Source of the DNA: Verrucomicrobiota bacterium
Lineage (GTDB): Bacteria; Verrucomicrobiota; Verrucomicrobiia; Limisphaerales; UBA11358
Assembly (NCBI GenBank): GCA_026225155.1
Contig: JAMFSG010000373.1
Location: 1 to 6,667 of the forward strand
DNA: 6,667 nucleotides
Direction of reading: 5' to 3'
Shown one piece after another: positions 1-5,178 of the stretch (positions within the stretch are counted from its first letter, which is position 1; each line of letters opens with the position of its first letter). The translations under genes were made by a program, and so were the position numbers. The notes below the pieces were generated by a model. The model had not been told where the DNA came from, ran no database searches, and saw only the letters and a program-made list of their open reading frames with translations.

Positions 1-220
1 CGCCGTTCACGACGCTCTCGCCGGCGCCGCTTTTGCCCCGGATGGCATACGTCTCACACCGCTGGCCGGTCGCCATGTTGCCGCAAAGAATTTTTTCATA
101 TTCCTGCAAACCGATCTGGTCCATGAGATCGCCAGAAATCGTCAGGCTGCCTTCATAATTGACGTCGCCGCCGGTGACGGTGGCACGATGAATTTTTGAT
201 TTGAGCAAAATTACTTGCAT
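1..220 (-). CDS. panD: Aspartate 1-decarboxylase precursor, 3' end cut off by the window
   Basis: PanD decarboxylates L-aspartate to beta-alanine for pantothenate and CoA synthesis in the cytoplasm. It is a pyruvoyl enzyme that self-cleaves between a Gly and a Ser. The 73 visible residues start at ATG 220 and follow the family closely. They include the SKIHRATVTG opening with Lys9 and His11, YEGS at 22-25 so that the Gly24-Ser25 cleavage site is at its classical position, Arg54, the TYAI stretch with Thr57 and Tyr58, and Asn72-Gly73 of the VNGAAA motif. The remaining roughly 50 residues lie beyond position 1. The start lies 28 nt downstream of the trpG stop. There is no Shine-Dalgarno. A promoter overlaps the end of trpG, so panD may be transcribed on its own. 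Identification is secure from the motif positions; activity cannot be judged from a fragment. Confidence 0.95.
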   Translation of the reverse strand, partial: MQVILLKSKIHRATVTGGDVNYEGSLTISGDLMDQIGLQEYEKILCGNMATGQRCETYAIRGKSGAGESVVNG

Positions 221-229
221 GAGCCGGTC

Positions 230-257
230 AGTATAACGCACCGCACGGTTACTTCAA
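230..257 (-). promoter_or_regulatory. Predicted promoter for panD, -35 inside the trpG 3' end
   Basis: On the minus strand, TTGAAG (252-257) is followed after 16 nt by TATACT (230-235). TATACT matches the sigma-70 -10 consensus at 5 of 6 positions and TTGAAG matches the -35 at 4 of 6. The -10 ends 9 nt before the panD ATG, so a start about 7 nt downstream of it would give a leader of only 2-3 nt. The -35 overlaps the last codons of trpG. This is a prediction from sequence only. Confidence 0.45.
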
Positions 258-818
258 CTTGAGAAAATTTTTCAAAATCGTCCGACCGCTCTCGGTCAAA
301 ATGCTTTCGGGATGAAATTGCACGCCCCAGATCGGCAACGTTTTATGTTTCACGCCCATGATTTCGCCTTCGTCCGTTTCGGCGGTGATCTCCAAAACGT
401 CCGGCATCGTGTCGCGTTTGATGACGAGCGAATGATAGCGCGTCGCCGGAAATGGATTCGGCATCCCTTCAAACAGATCTTTGCCGTTGTGTTTGATCGG
501 CGACGTTTTGCCGTGCATCATGCGATAATTCACCACCACATCCGCGCCGAACGTGTGGCCGATGCATTGATGCCCGAGGCAAACGCCAAAAATCGGCACA
601 CCTTCGTTCGCAAACGTTTTGATGACCTCGTTCGACAAACCAGCTTCGCGCGGCGAGCACGGGCCGGGCGAAACCAAAATGCGTTCCGGCTTCAACGCGC
701 GAATTTCGTCGAGCGAAATCTCGTCATTGCGACGCACTTGCAAGTCCACGCCCAACTCACCCAGATATTGCACGAGGTTGTAAGTGAACGAATCGTAGTT
801 ATCCAAAACCAGAATCAT
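249..818 (-). CDS. trpG: Glutamine amidotransferase of anthranilate / aminodeoxychorismate synthase
   Basis: This is the class I glutamine amidotransferase subunit (189 aa, usual length) that releases ammonia from glutamine for the chorismate-using partner, TrpE or PabB. It therefore serves tryptophan or folate synthesis in the cytoplasm. Visible features are the DNYDSFTYNL opening (residues 6-15), the oxyanion loop SPGP (50-53), the nucleophile Cys80 in GVCLGHQ, MHGK (101-104), and the catalytic His169 and Glu171 in QFHPES. Sequence alone does not separate TrpG from PabA, and many bacteria use one subunit for both. No trpE or pabB is in the window. It lies 69 nt downstream of aroB in the same direction, with a long inverted repeat between them. 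ATG 818 gives exactly the family N-terminus (MILVLDNYDSF), so the start is firm although no Shine-Dalgarno is present. Confidence 0.93.
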   Translation of the reverse strand: MILVLDNYDSFTYNLVQYLGELGVDLQVRRNDEISLDEIRALKPERILVSPGPCSPREAGLSNEVIKTFANEGVPIFGVCLGHQCIGHTFGADVVVNYRMMHGKTSPIKHNGKDLFEGMPNPFPATRYHSLVIKRDTMPDVLEITAETDEGEIMGVKHKTLPIWGVQFHPESILTESGRTILKNFLKLK

Positions 819-830
819 GACATTAAATTA

Positions 831-912
831 TTTAACCACAAATTAGCACAGACGAAGCACAGATAAAAATAATTCTGCATCGGTGTTTCATCTGTGAGCA
901 CCTGTGGCTAAA
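831..912. repeat. Degenerate long inverted repeat (CACAGAT-type) between aroB and trpG
   Basis: Two 34-nt arms, 831-864 and 879-912, are inverted copies of each other with 25 of 34 positions matching and a 14-nt AT-rich loop at 865-878. Inside each arm a unit like CACAGATGAA recurs about every 11 nt. This matches the style of dispersed intergenic repeats (ACCACAGATGAACACAGAT) that I recall from Verrucomicrobiota and neighbouring phyla. The right arm overlaps the last seven aroB codons and its stop, so the element forms the 3' end of that gene. A transcript would fold into a long imperfect hairpin, which might act as a terminator or a 3'-end stabiliser. It lacks the U-run of an intrinsic terminator. 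Confidence 0.7.
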
Positions 913-1982
913 ACTTCTTCGATCAAAGCCTGCGGCACTTTTTGTCCCCAGACGACTTGGCCGATTTTTTCAGCGAGCACGAATTTGATTTCGCCGGCGC
1001 TGACTTTTTTGTCGAGTTTCATCGCTGCAAAAAGTTTTTTGCGTTGAATGGAATTTAATTTGATCCGCGTCGGCAAACCGGCTTGCGCAAATAATTTTTC
1101 AATGCGCTCAACTTCGTTCACGGGCAAGCCAAGAATCTGTTGCGATAATTTTGCGGCGGCAACCTGGCCGATGGAAATCGCTTCGCCGTGCAGAAATTTC
1201 CCGTAACCAAAACTATTTTCAATCGCGTGGCCGACGGTGTGGCCAAAATTCAAAATCGCGCGCAGGCCGGTTTCCGTTTCATCCTGACTGACAACGTCCG
1301 CCTTGATTTCACAACAACGCGTGATGATTTGCGAAAGTGTTTTCGGATCACGTTTCAAATTTTTTGACAGATCGCGTTCGAGTTGCGCGAATAATTTTGC
1401 GTCAAAAATAATTCCATATTTGATGACTTCAGCGAGGCCGGAAATGAATTCGCGCTTCGGCAAAGTTTTGAACGTATCCAAATCACAGAGCACGAGTTTC
1501 GGCTGGTAAAATGCGCCGACGAGATTTTTCCCGGCGCGCAGATTCACGCCGGTTTTGCCGCCGACGGAACTGTCCACTTGCGCGAGCAACGTCGTCGGCA
1601 CTTGCACGAACGGAATCCCGCGCAGATAAGTCGCCGCGACAAACCCTGCCAAGTCGCCGACCACGCCACCGCCGAGCGCGACAATAAATGATTTTCGTTC
1701 TGCCCGATGTTTCGCGAGTTGATCGAAACATTTTTCCACAACGGCGATGCGCTTGGATTTTTCACCGGCGGGCACGGTGATGAGAATTGGCTCAAAACCG
1801 GCGGCCGAAAGCGACTTCAACGTCGCCGACGCAAAATGTTTGCCGACATTTGAATCCGTGATGATGGCACAGCGCTGGCCAAGCTTGAGTCGCGCGCATT
1901 CCGCGCCAAGTCGCGACAGCAAATCATTGCCGACCTTGATCTCGTAGCTGCGGTTGCCAAGTGAAACGGGAACATTGCGCAT
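888..1982 (-). CDS. aroB: 3-dehydroquinate synthase
   Basis: AroB converts DAHP to 3-dehydroquinate, the second step of the shikimate pathway, using NAD+ and a divalent metal in the cytoplasm. The 364-aa length is normal. The N-terminal NAD-binding domain carries ITDSNV (41-46), PAGEKSK (71-77) and GGGVVGDLAGF (104-114). The central segment VPTTLLAQVDSSVGGKTGVN (128-147) is nearly invariant in the family. Metal ligands are visible as Glu185 (SGLAEVIKYG), His248 (NFGHTVGHAIE) and His265 (LHGEAISIG). Downstream in the same direction is trpG, which uses chorismate made by this pathway. The start at ATG 1982 has no Shine-Dalgarno but sits 6 nt after a good -10 element. The last seven residues (LATGAHR) and the TGA come from an inverted repeat arm. 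These residues lie outside the conserved core, so function should be unaffected. Confidence 0.97.
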   Translation of the reverse strand: MRNVPVSLGNRSYEIKVGNDLLSRLGAECARLKLGQRCAIITDSNVGKHFASATLKSLSAAGFEPILITVPAGEKSKRIAVVEKCFDQLAKHRAERKSFIVALGGGVVGDLAGFVAATYLRGIPFVQVPTTLLAQVDSSVGGKTGVNLRAGKNLVGAFYQPKLVLCDLDTFKTLPKREFISGLAEVIKYGIIFDAKLFAQLERDLSKNLKRDPKTLSQIITRCCEIKADVVSQDETETGLRAILNFGHTVGHAIENSFGYGKFLHGEAISIGQVAAAKLSQQILGLPVNEVERIEKLFAQAGLPTRIKLNSIQRKKLFAAMKLDKKVSAGEIKFVLAEKIGQVVWGQKVPQALIEEVLATGAHR

Positions 1983-2029
1983 GACGAAAGGATAAACGGC
2001 CGCGCGCGGGTGTCAAAAATTGAAATTCA
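1976..2029 (-). repeat. 54-nt direct repeat, copy A (promoter and start codon of aroB)
   Basis: This block is identical at 50 of 54 positions to 2701-2754, in the same orientation and without gaps. The first 22 positions on the plus strand (start codon, -10 region) and the last 21 (-35 and the AT-rich stretch upstream of it) are unchanged. All four differences fall in the GC-rich promoter spacer. The copy covers the first codons of aroB and its predicted promoter. Conservation limited to the functional ends suggests either selection on the promoter or a recent duplication. Confidence 0.85.
1989..2016 (-). promoter_or_regulatory. Predicted leaderless promoter of aroB
   Basis: On the minus strand a perfect -35 TTGACA (2011-2016) is followed by a 16-nt GC-rich spacer and TATCCT (1989-1994, 4 of 6 to consensus). 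Exactly 6 nt separate the -10 from the ATG. The usual start point, about 7 nt past the -10, therefore falls on the A of the start codon, which predicts an mRNA with no 5' leader. An AT-rich stretch just upstream of the -35 could act as an UP element. Confidence 0.6.
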
Positions 2030-2059
2030 CCAAACTAAAAACTCCGAAAGACAGCCGGT

Positions 2060-2707
2060 TCAATTTTCAAATTCCTGCGTCCGCTTTTTGCGCATGAAAA
2101 TAAACAGCACCAGCAACACGCCGATGGCCGCGATGACCGCCGGTTTGTGCGCCTTGAGAATCCGCTGGATTTTGGCCAGGGGTGGCTCGGGATTTTGCAG
2201 TTCTTCCAATTGCTGGTTACAATGCCCGATGACGCGATAAAGATCGTTGATCTGCAACATCTCGGCTTCAGTCAGTTTCTTTTTGGGAAGGGAACGGTCG
2301 GTGTAAAAATATTTCGTCATGGAATTAAATTCCAGTTCGTCACCGAGAAAAGCTTCGGTCGGATTCGCATCGGAGCTGACATATTTGTGGCCTTGATAAA
2401 CCAGTTCCTGCGTGGTGCGGATGTCCACATGGTCAAAATCCGGCGTGAGCGCACCGTCATGAAACCAGGCGGGCGTATAAATCGCGACGTTCAGGCCGGG
2501 CGTGCGTTTCAAGTGGGTTATCGGCTGGTTGACGATGTGCTGCACGCTGAAAATGGCATCGTTCTTTTGCGCTTTGATGGCGGCGATTTGATCTGCTACC
2601 GACGCCGCGCCGGCGAGAAAAATTTTGGAGAAAATCAGAAACGTCAGCAGGCAAATTGTTTTGATGGCGAAGCGATGTTTGGCAAATGAACTTTGGGCGA
2701 TGCGCAT
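2060..2707 (-). CDS. Hypothetical exported protein with C-terminal membrane anchor
   Basis: I do not recognise this 215-aa protein as a named family. It begins with a basic segment and a hydrophobic core (about residues 17-33), with a plausible signal peptidase site after AGA (33-35). A globular part of about 150 residues follows. It holds a Trp/Tyr/Phe- and Asp-rich stretch (76-138) including TPAWFHDG and YFYTDRSLPKKKL, then a helical region (145-171) with one Cys (163). A single transmembrane helix lies at about 188-205, followed by RKKR. The expected topology is an exported domain held to the inner membrane with a short cytoplasmic tail. It has its own predicted leaderless promoter, within a block duplicated from the aroB promoter, and ends 77 nt upstream of the aroB start. 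The Pycsar-effector-like gene lies 77 nt upstream of its start on the same strand. Confidence 0.8.
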   Translation of the reverse strand: MRIAQSSFAKHRFAIKTICLLTFLIFSKIFLAGAASVADQIAAIKAQKNDAIFSVQHIVNQPITHLKRTPGLNVAIYTPAWFHDGALTPDFDHVDIRTTQELVYQGHKYVSSDANPTEAFLGDELEFNSMTKYFYTDRSLPKKKLTEAEMLQINDLYRVIGHCNQQLEELQNPEPPLAKIQRILKAHKPAVIAAIGVLLVLFIFMRKKRTQEFEN

Positions 2708-2754
2708 GACGAAAGGATAAACCGCCGCACCCGCGTGTCAAAAATTGAAATTCA
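2701..2754 (-). repeat. 54-nt direct repeat, copy B (promoter and start codon of the 215-aa gene)
   Basis: This is the second copy of the block at 1976-2029 (50 of 54 identical, offset 725 nt). It covers the first codons, the predicted -10 and -35 and the AT-rich upstream stretch of the 215-aa gene. A weaker echo (TGTCAAAA followed by ATTCA on the plus strand) occurs at about 2770-2787, but it is too short to call a third copy. Confidence 0.85.
2714..2741 (-). promoter_or_regulatory. Predicted leaderless promoter of the 215-aa membrane protein gene
   Basis: TTGACA (2736-2741), a 16-nt spacer and TATCCT (2714-2719) are followed by 6 nt and the ATG at 2707. This is the same geometry as at aroB and again places transcription start on the start codon. 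It lies in the 77-nt gap after the 178-aa gene, so the 215-aa gene need not depend on readthrough. Confidence 0.6.
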
Positions 2755-2784
2755 GCCCGCCGTCTAAAATGTCAAAATCCAGAT

Positions 2785-3321
2785 TCATTTAAAAACCACG
2801 ATCAAAAAACTGACGAACGTGACAATCAATCCGGTGATGAACGACAGGTAGGCGAGCCGGAGAAACCGGTATTTTTTTTCCGCCAGATAGGTTCCCAGCA
2901 AATATAATTCGCGCACCTGCGTGCCGTAAGTATGGCTGTGGTCGCTCATGATTTCCTGCATCGCGCTTTCAAATTCCACCTGCGTGAGCCGGGTGAAATC
3001 GCCAAAAAAAAGCAGGTTGAAACTCATGCTGTTCACGTCCGGCGGCGTGTGCGAGCGCCGGATCGGCGTTTTGGGCATGACCGCGTAAGTGGCCAGGCTG
3101 ATTGTCAGCAGACAAAAAGTTATCAAAATGATCAATGGCCAGAGGTGCGTATCCTTGAATAATTGCGGCAGCGCAAGCGTCATCACCACCGAAGACATCG
3201 TGAGCAACATGTTCGCTTTCACGTCCGCCATGGAACTGAGTTGGATCAGATGCGCCTGCGTGACGCGCAATAATTGATCCAAATGCGACCCGGGTTTTTC
3301 GACCTTGAAAGTAGTATTCAT
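2785..3321 (-). CDS. Membrane protein resembling the Pycsar effector family (PycTM / DUF5706)
   Basis: This 178-aa protein has predicted membrane helices at about 37-55, 61-82 and 155-176. It shows the pattern I associate with the PycTM/DUF5706 family. There is an N-terminal amphipathic helix running into ADVKANMLLTMSS (32-44), then a second membrane helix and a basic loop. NLLFFGDF (102-109) follows, then an acidic helix (114-130). The region YGTQVRELYLLGTYLAEKKY (132-151) leads into the last membrane helix. In Pycsar anti-phage systems, proteins of this type are membrane effectors switched on by cyclic CMP or UMP made by a neighbouring cyclase. No cyclase or other defence gene is in this window; both neighbours are housekeeping or unrecognised genes. 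It could be an orphan effector or a relative with another role. The start ATG 3321 lies 46 nt after mnmE. GGGATGGG just upstream is only a poor Shine-Dalgarno. The family call is from memory of motifs. Confidence 0.65.
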   Translation of the reverse strand: MNTTFKVEKPGSHLDQLLRVTQAHLIQLSSMADVKANMLLTMSSVVMTLALPQLFKDTHLWPLIILITFCLLTISLATYAVMPKTPIRRSHTPPDVNSMSFNLLFFGDFTRLTQVEFESAMQEIMSDHSHTYGTQVRELYLLGTYLAEKKYRFLRLAYLSFITGLIVTFVSFLIVVFK

Positions 3322-3367
3322 CCCATCCCAATTGTTACGAACAGGTTACAAATACTGTTTTTCCGGC

Positions 3368-4825
3368 TCATTTGCCAATGCAAAACGTGCTGAAGATGGA
3401 ATCGAGCAAATCTTCCGTCGTCGTCTTGCCGACGATTTCGCCGACGGCGTTGGCGGCGATGCGTAAATCCATCGCCACCAGTTCGAGCGTGGCATTTTCG
3501 CGCAATGCATCGGCGGCCTGGCGCGCGACGCTACGCGCACGATTCAAAGCGTCTTGATGCCGCGAATTAATTGTCACTTGCAACATTTCAGCTTTGATTT
3601 CGCCGGTCCAAATAAGTTCTTTGATGGCGTCTTTCAATGCTTCAATCCCCTGCCCATTCAAGGAGCAAACGTTGCTGGTTGCTGGTTGCTGGTTGCTGGT
3701 TTGCTTTGGCAAAATTAATTTGACTGGCAGGTCGGTTTTATTCAGAACCAGAATCCGCTTTTTATCGGCAAACTCCGCCAGATAATTTTCATCTGCGCTG
3801 GTTAATGGCTCGCTGGCGTCCAAAACATGCAAAATGAATTCGGCTTTCGCGAGGGATTCGCGGCTGCGGCGGATGCCTTCGACTTCAATCTCATCGCGCG
3901 CTTCGCGCAGGCCGGCGGTGTCAATGAAGATGACCGGCAAGCCGCGAATGTTCGCCGTTTCTTCAATCGTGTCGCGCGTCGTGCCGGCAATCGGCGAAAC
4001 GATGGCACGATCGTGGCCGAGCAGTTGGTTGAGCAAACTGGATTTTCCCGCATTCGGACGGCCAACAATCGCCGCGCGAATTCCGCGCCGAAGGATTTGT
4101 CCTTCATTCGCGGTGCGCAAAAGTTCGTCCATGAACGAAATCCCGTTTTCGAGCCGCGCCAAAAGTTTTTCTTTCGTTTCCTCGGCGATGTCGTCTTCGG
4201 GAAAATCAATGTAAGCCTCGACGTGCGCGAGCGTGAGCATCAAGTCGTCACGCAATTGATTGATGCGCTGCGATAATTTTCCGGCGAGCTGTTCGTTCGC
4301 GGCGGCGAGCGCAAGTTCCGTGCGCGAATGAATCAAATCAGCAACGGCTTCGGCTTGCGCGAGATCAATGCGACCGTTGAGAAAAGCGCGCCTGGTGAAT
4401 TCGCCCGGCTCGGCCATGCGCGCACCGTTTTCCAAAAGTGTGTCGAGCACCAGTTTTGCGGGCAACAATCCGCCGTGGCAGGAAATCTCAACCGTGTCCT
4501 CGCGCGTGAATGTGCGTGGCGCGCGCAAAACGGCGAGCAGGACTTCATCCACGATTTGAAAATCCGCCGGGAGCGCCGGCATCTTGCCGGCAAGAATATC
4601 GCGAGTTGAACTCGCCGGCTGGAAGCCGGCGTTCTCGGTGGCGCGCATAATTTTGCCGTATTGAATCGTGTGCGTCGGCGCGACGGAAGGTTTCAGCGAA
4701 TTTTTTCTGGCGGGTTGAAAACATTTATCAGCAATCGCAAAAGCATTTTTGCCGGAGATACGGACCACGGCTAGGCCGCCTTCGCCGAGCGGCGTCGCGA
4801 TGGCGGCAATGGTGTCGTCGAACAT
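3368..4825 (-). CDS. mnmE: tRNA uridine-5-carboxymethylaminomethyl(34) modification GTPase
   Basis: MnmE (TrmE), with MnmG, modifies wobble uridine 34 of certain tRNAs in the cytoplasm, using GTP and a folate one-carbon donor. All parts are present. The N-terminal folate-binding domain runs from DTIAAIATPLGEGGLAVVRISG (4-25) to CHGG (116-119). The helical domain contains PGEFTRRAFLNGRIDLAQAEA (140-160). The G domain has GRPNAGKS (255-262), GTTRD (281-285), DTAG (302-305) and NKTD (362-365). The C-terminal CIGK (482-485) carries the conserved Cys482. At 485 aa it is about 30 residues longer than the 454-aa E. coli protein as I recall it. The excess is largely a palindromic-repeat segment at 64-85 in the N-domain and a low-complexity loop at about 373-385, between NKTD and the G5 region, encoded by a 7-bp tandem repeat. 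Both keep the frame open. No Shine-Dalgarno is seen. Confidence 0.97.
   Translation of the reverse strand: MFDDTIAAIATPLGEGGLAVVRISGKNAFAIADKCFQPARKNSLKPSVAPTHTIQYGKIMRATENAGFQPASSTRDILAGKMPALPADFQIVDEVLLAVLRAPRTFTREDTVEISCHGGLLPAKLVLDTLLENGARMAEPGEFTRRAFLNGRIDLAQAEAVADLIHSRTELALAAANEQLAGKLSQRINQLRDDLMLTLAHVEAYIDFPEDDIAEETKEKLLARLENGISFMDELLRTANEGQILRRGIRAAIVGRPNAGKSSLLNQLLGHDRAIVSPIAGTTRDTIEETANIRGLPVIFIDTAGLREARDEIEVEGIRRSRESLAKAEFILHVLDASEPLTSADENYLAEFADKKRILVLNKTDLPVKLILPKQTSNQQPATSNVCSLNGQGIEALKDAIKELIWTGEIKAEMLQVTINSRHQDALNRARSVARQAADALRENATLELVAMDLRIAANAVGEIVGKTTTEDLLDSIFSTFCIGK
3671..3698. repeat. Perfect 7-bp tandem repeat (GTTGCTG x 4) inside mnmE
   Basis: Four exact copies of GTTGCTG run from 3671 to 3698 on the plus strand, with a partial unit following. 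On the coding strand they encode mnmE residues 376-385 (TSNQQPATSN) in the loop between the NKTD motif and the G5 region of the G domain. Because 7 is not a multiple of 3, gain or loss of one or two units would shift the frame and truncate MnmE before its C-terminal CIGK. A change of three units would be in frame. Confidence 0.9.
4571..4636. repeat. Compound palindromic repeat inserted in frame in mnmE
   Basis: Outer arms 4571-4594 and 4611-4634 are inverted copies (19 of 24 match), each containing two GCCGGC hexamers. Between them, 4601-4615 is a small near-perfect hairpin: GCGAGTT, one base, AACTCGC. The 66-nt unit encodes exactly 22 residues of MnmE (64-85, from ENAGFQPA through AGKMPAL). 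The homologous stretch in other MnmE proteins as I remember them passes directly from a YGKI-like segment to the VDEVL-like segment. The peptide AGKMPALP is familiar to me as the translation of a dispersed palindromic repeat in verrucomicrobial genomes. Confidence 0.8.
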
Positions 4826-4831
4826 GAAGAC

Positions 4832-4861
4832 AGGTTACAAGTTGAAGGTTGAAAGTTGCAA
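4832..4861 (-). promoter_or_regulatory. Possible leaderless promoter of mnmE
   Basis: On the minus strand TTGCAA (4856-4861, 4 of 6 to the -35 consensus), an 18-nt spacer and TAACCT (4832-4837, 3 of 6 to the -10 consensus) are followed by 6 nt and the mnmE ATG. The distance from -10 to start codon is the same as at aroB, but the hexamers are weak. The -35 and most of the spacer lie in a heptad repeat array. Confidence 0.3.
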
Positions 4862-4912
4862 GTGAGTCGCGGCGAAAAATAACCTTCAACTTTTAGCCGG
4901 CAACCTTCAACT
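4840..4912. repeat. Inverted pair of GTTGAAG heptad arrays between mnmE and the 85-aa gene
   Basis: On the plus strand, 4840-4860 reads as three heptads (AGTTGAA, GGTTGAA, AGTTGCA). On the minus strand, 4912-4878 reads as five heptads (AGTTGAA, GGTTGCC, GGCTAAA, AGTTGAA, GGTTATT). The two arrays face each other. The 12-mer at 4840-4851 is perfectly complementary in inverted sense to 4901-4912, and 4841-4850 also pairs with 4881-4890. The TAG stop of the 85-aa gene (4911-4913) lies in the right arm, and the probable mnmE promoter region overlaps the left arm. The element fills nearly all of the 85-nt gap. Confidence 0.75.
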
Positions 4913-5168
4913 AAACGTGCCGGCAATTTCCAACTTGATTTTCCGCATCACGATCTTGCAGAAATAGCCGCGCTTTTTCGTAACTTTTTTTGTGCAAATA
5001 ATGCAATAGTTGCGGATCGGCGTGGCGCGGAAGTTGTTTGGTCAACTCATCCAAGTGAGAAAAGATGGGCAGCAGGCTGGGCTTGGGATTCGCCGTCGGC
5101 ATGGACTTGACGGTTTCGTCCAAGTGAGTGAGTGCGGCGAGCAATTCAGTTTCAACCGGAGATTTCAC
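4911..5168 (-). CDS. Small hypothetical protein (85 aa) paired with a Yip1-family gene
   Basis: I cannot assign a family. The protein is soluble and mostly helical in appearance, with no signal peptide or membrane segment. LLAALTHLDETVKSMP (9-24) and LLPIFSHLDELTKQLP (32-47) look like two versions of one pattern, Leu-rich with a His-Leu-Asp-Glu core. The basic, aromatic LLHYLHKKSYEKARLFLQ follows at 54-71, and a single Cys (82) lies near the end. The start is a GTG 10 nt after the stop of the Yip1-like gene upstream, so the two are probably one transcript with coupled translation. No Shine-Dalgarno is visible; the first internal in-frame Met is residue 23, inside the first repeat. The stop codon lies in a heptad repeat arm. 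The uninterrupted frame, close packing and internal repeat argue that it is real, but this is not certain. Confidence 0.65.
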   Translation of the reverse strand: MKSPVETELLAALTHLDETVKSMPTANPKPSLLPIFSHLDELTKQLPRHADPQLLHYLHKKSYEKARLFLQDRDAENQVGNCRHV

Positions 5169-5178
5169 GCGTAAAAAA

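Noticed and set aside
312..866. Long plus-strand open frame opposite trpG (184 codons).
   Set aside because: It is the antisense of a well-supported trpG gene; its translation is rich in Arg, His and Phe without family motifs, as expected for a shadow frame.
2766..2787. A possible third copy of the 54-nt promoter block.
   Set aside because: Only TGTCAAAA and ATTCA agree, with no -10 or start codon after them, so it is probably chance or a very decayed fragment.
2785..3321. A complete Pycsar or CBASS anti-phage system.
   Set aside because: Only an effector-like protein is present. No nucleotide cyclase, CD-NTase, or other defence gene occurs within about 2.7 kb on the left or 3.3 kb on the right.
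3802..4276. Several long open frames on both strands within mnmE.
   Set aside because: The mnmE frame carries all GTPase motifs through this stretch; the others are compositional shadows of a GC-rich third position.
3341..4840. An identical 11-mer (ACAGGTTACAA) upstream of both mnmE and the 178-aa gene (3341-3351 and 4830-4840).
   Set aside because: Several repeated 11-mers are expected by chance in 6.7 kb, and its distance to the two start codons differs.
3671..4912. Short repeated units that might suggest a CRISPR array.
   Set aside because: The units are 7 bp, contiguous and without spacers, or are simple inverted repeats; none fits a repeat-spacer pattern.
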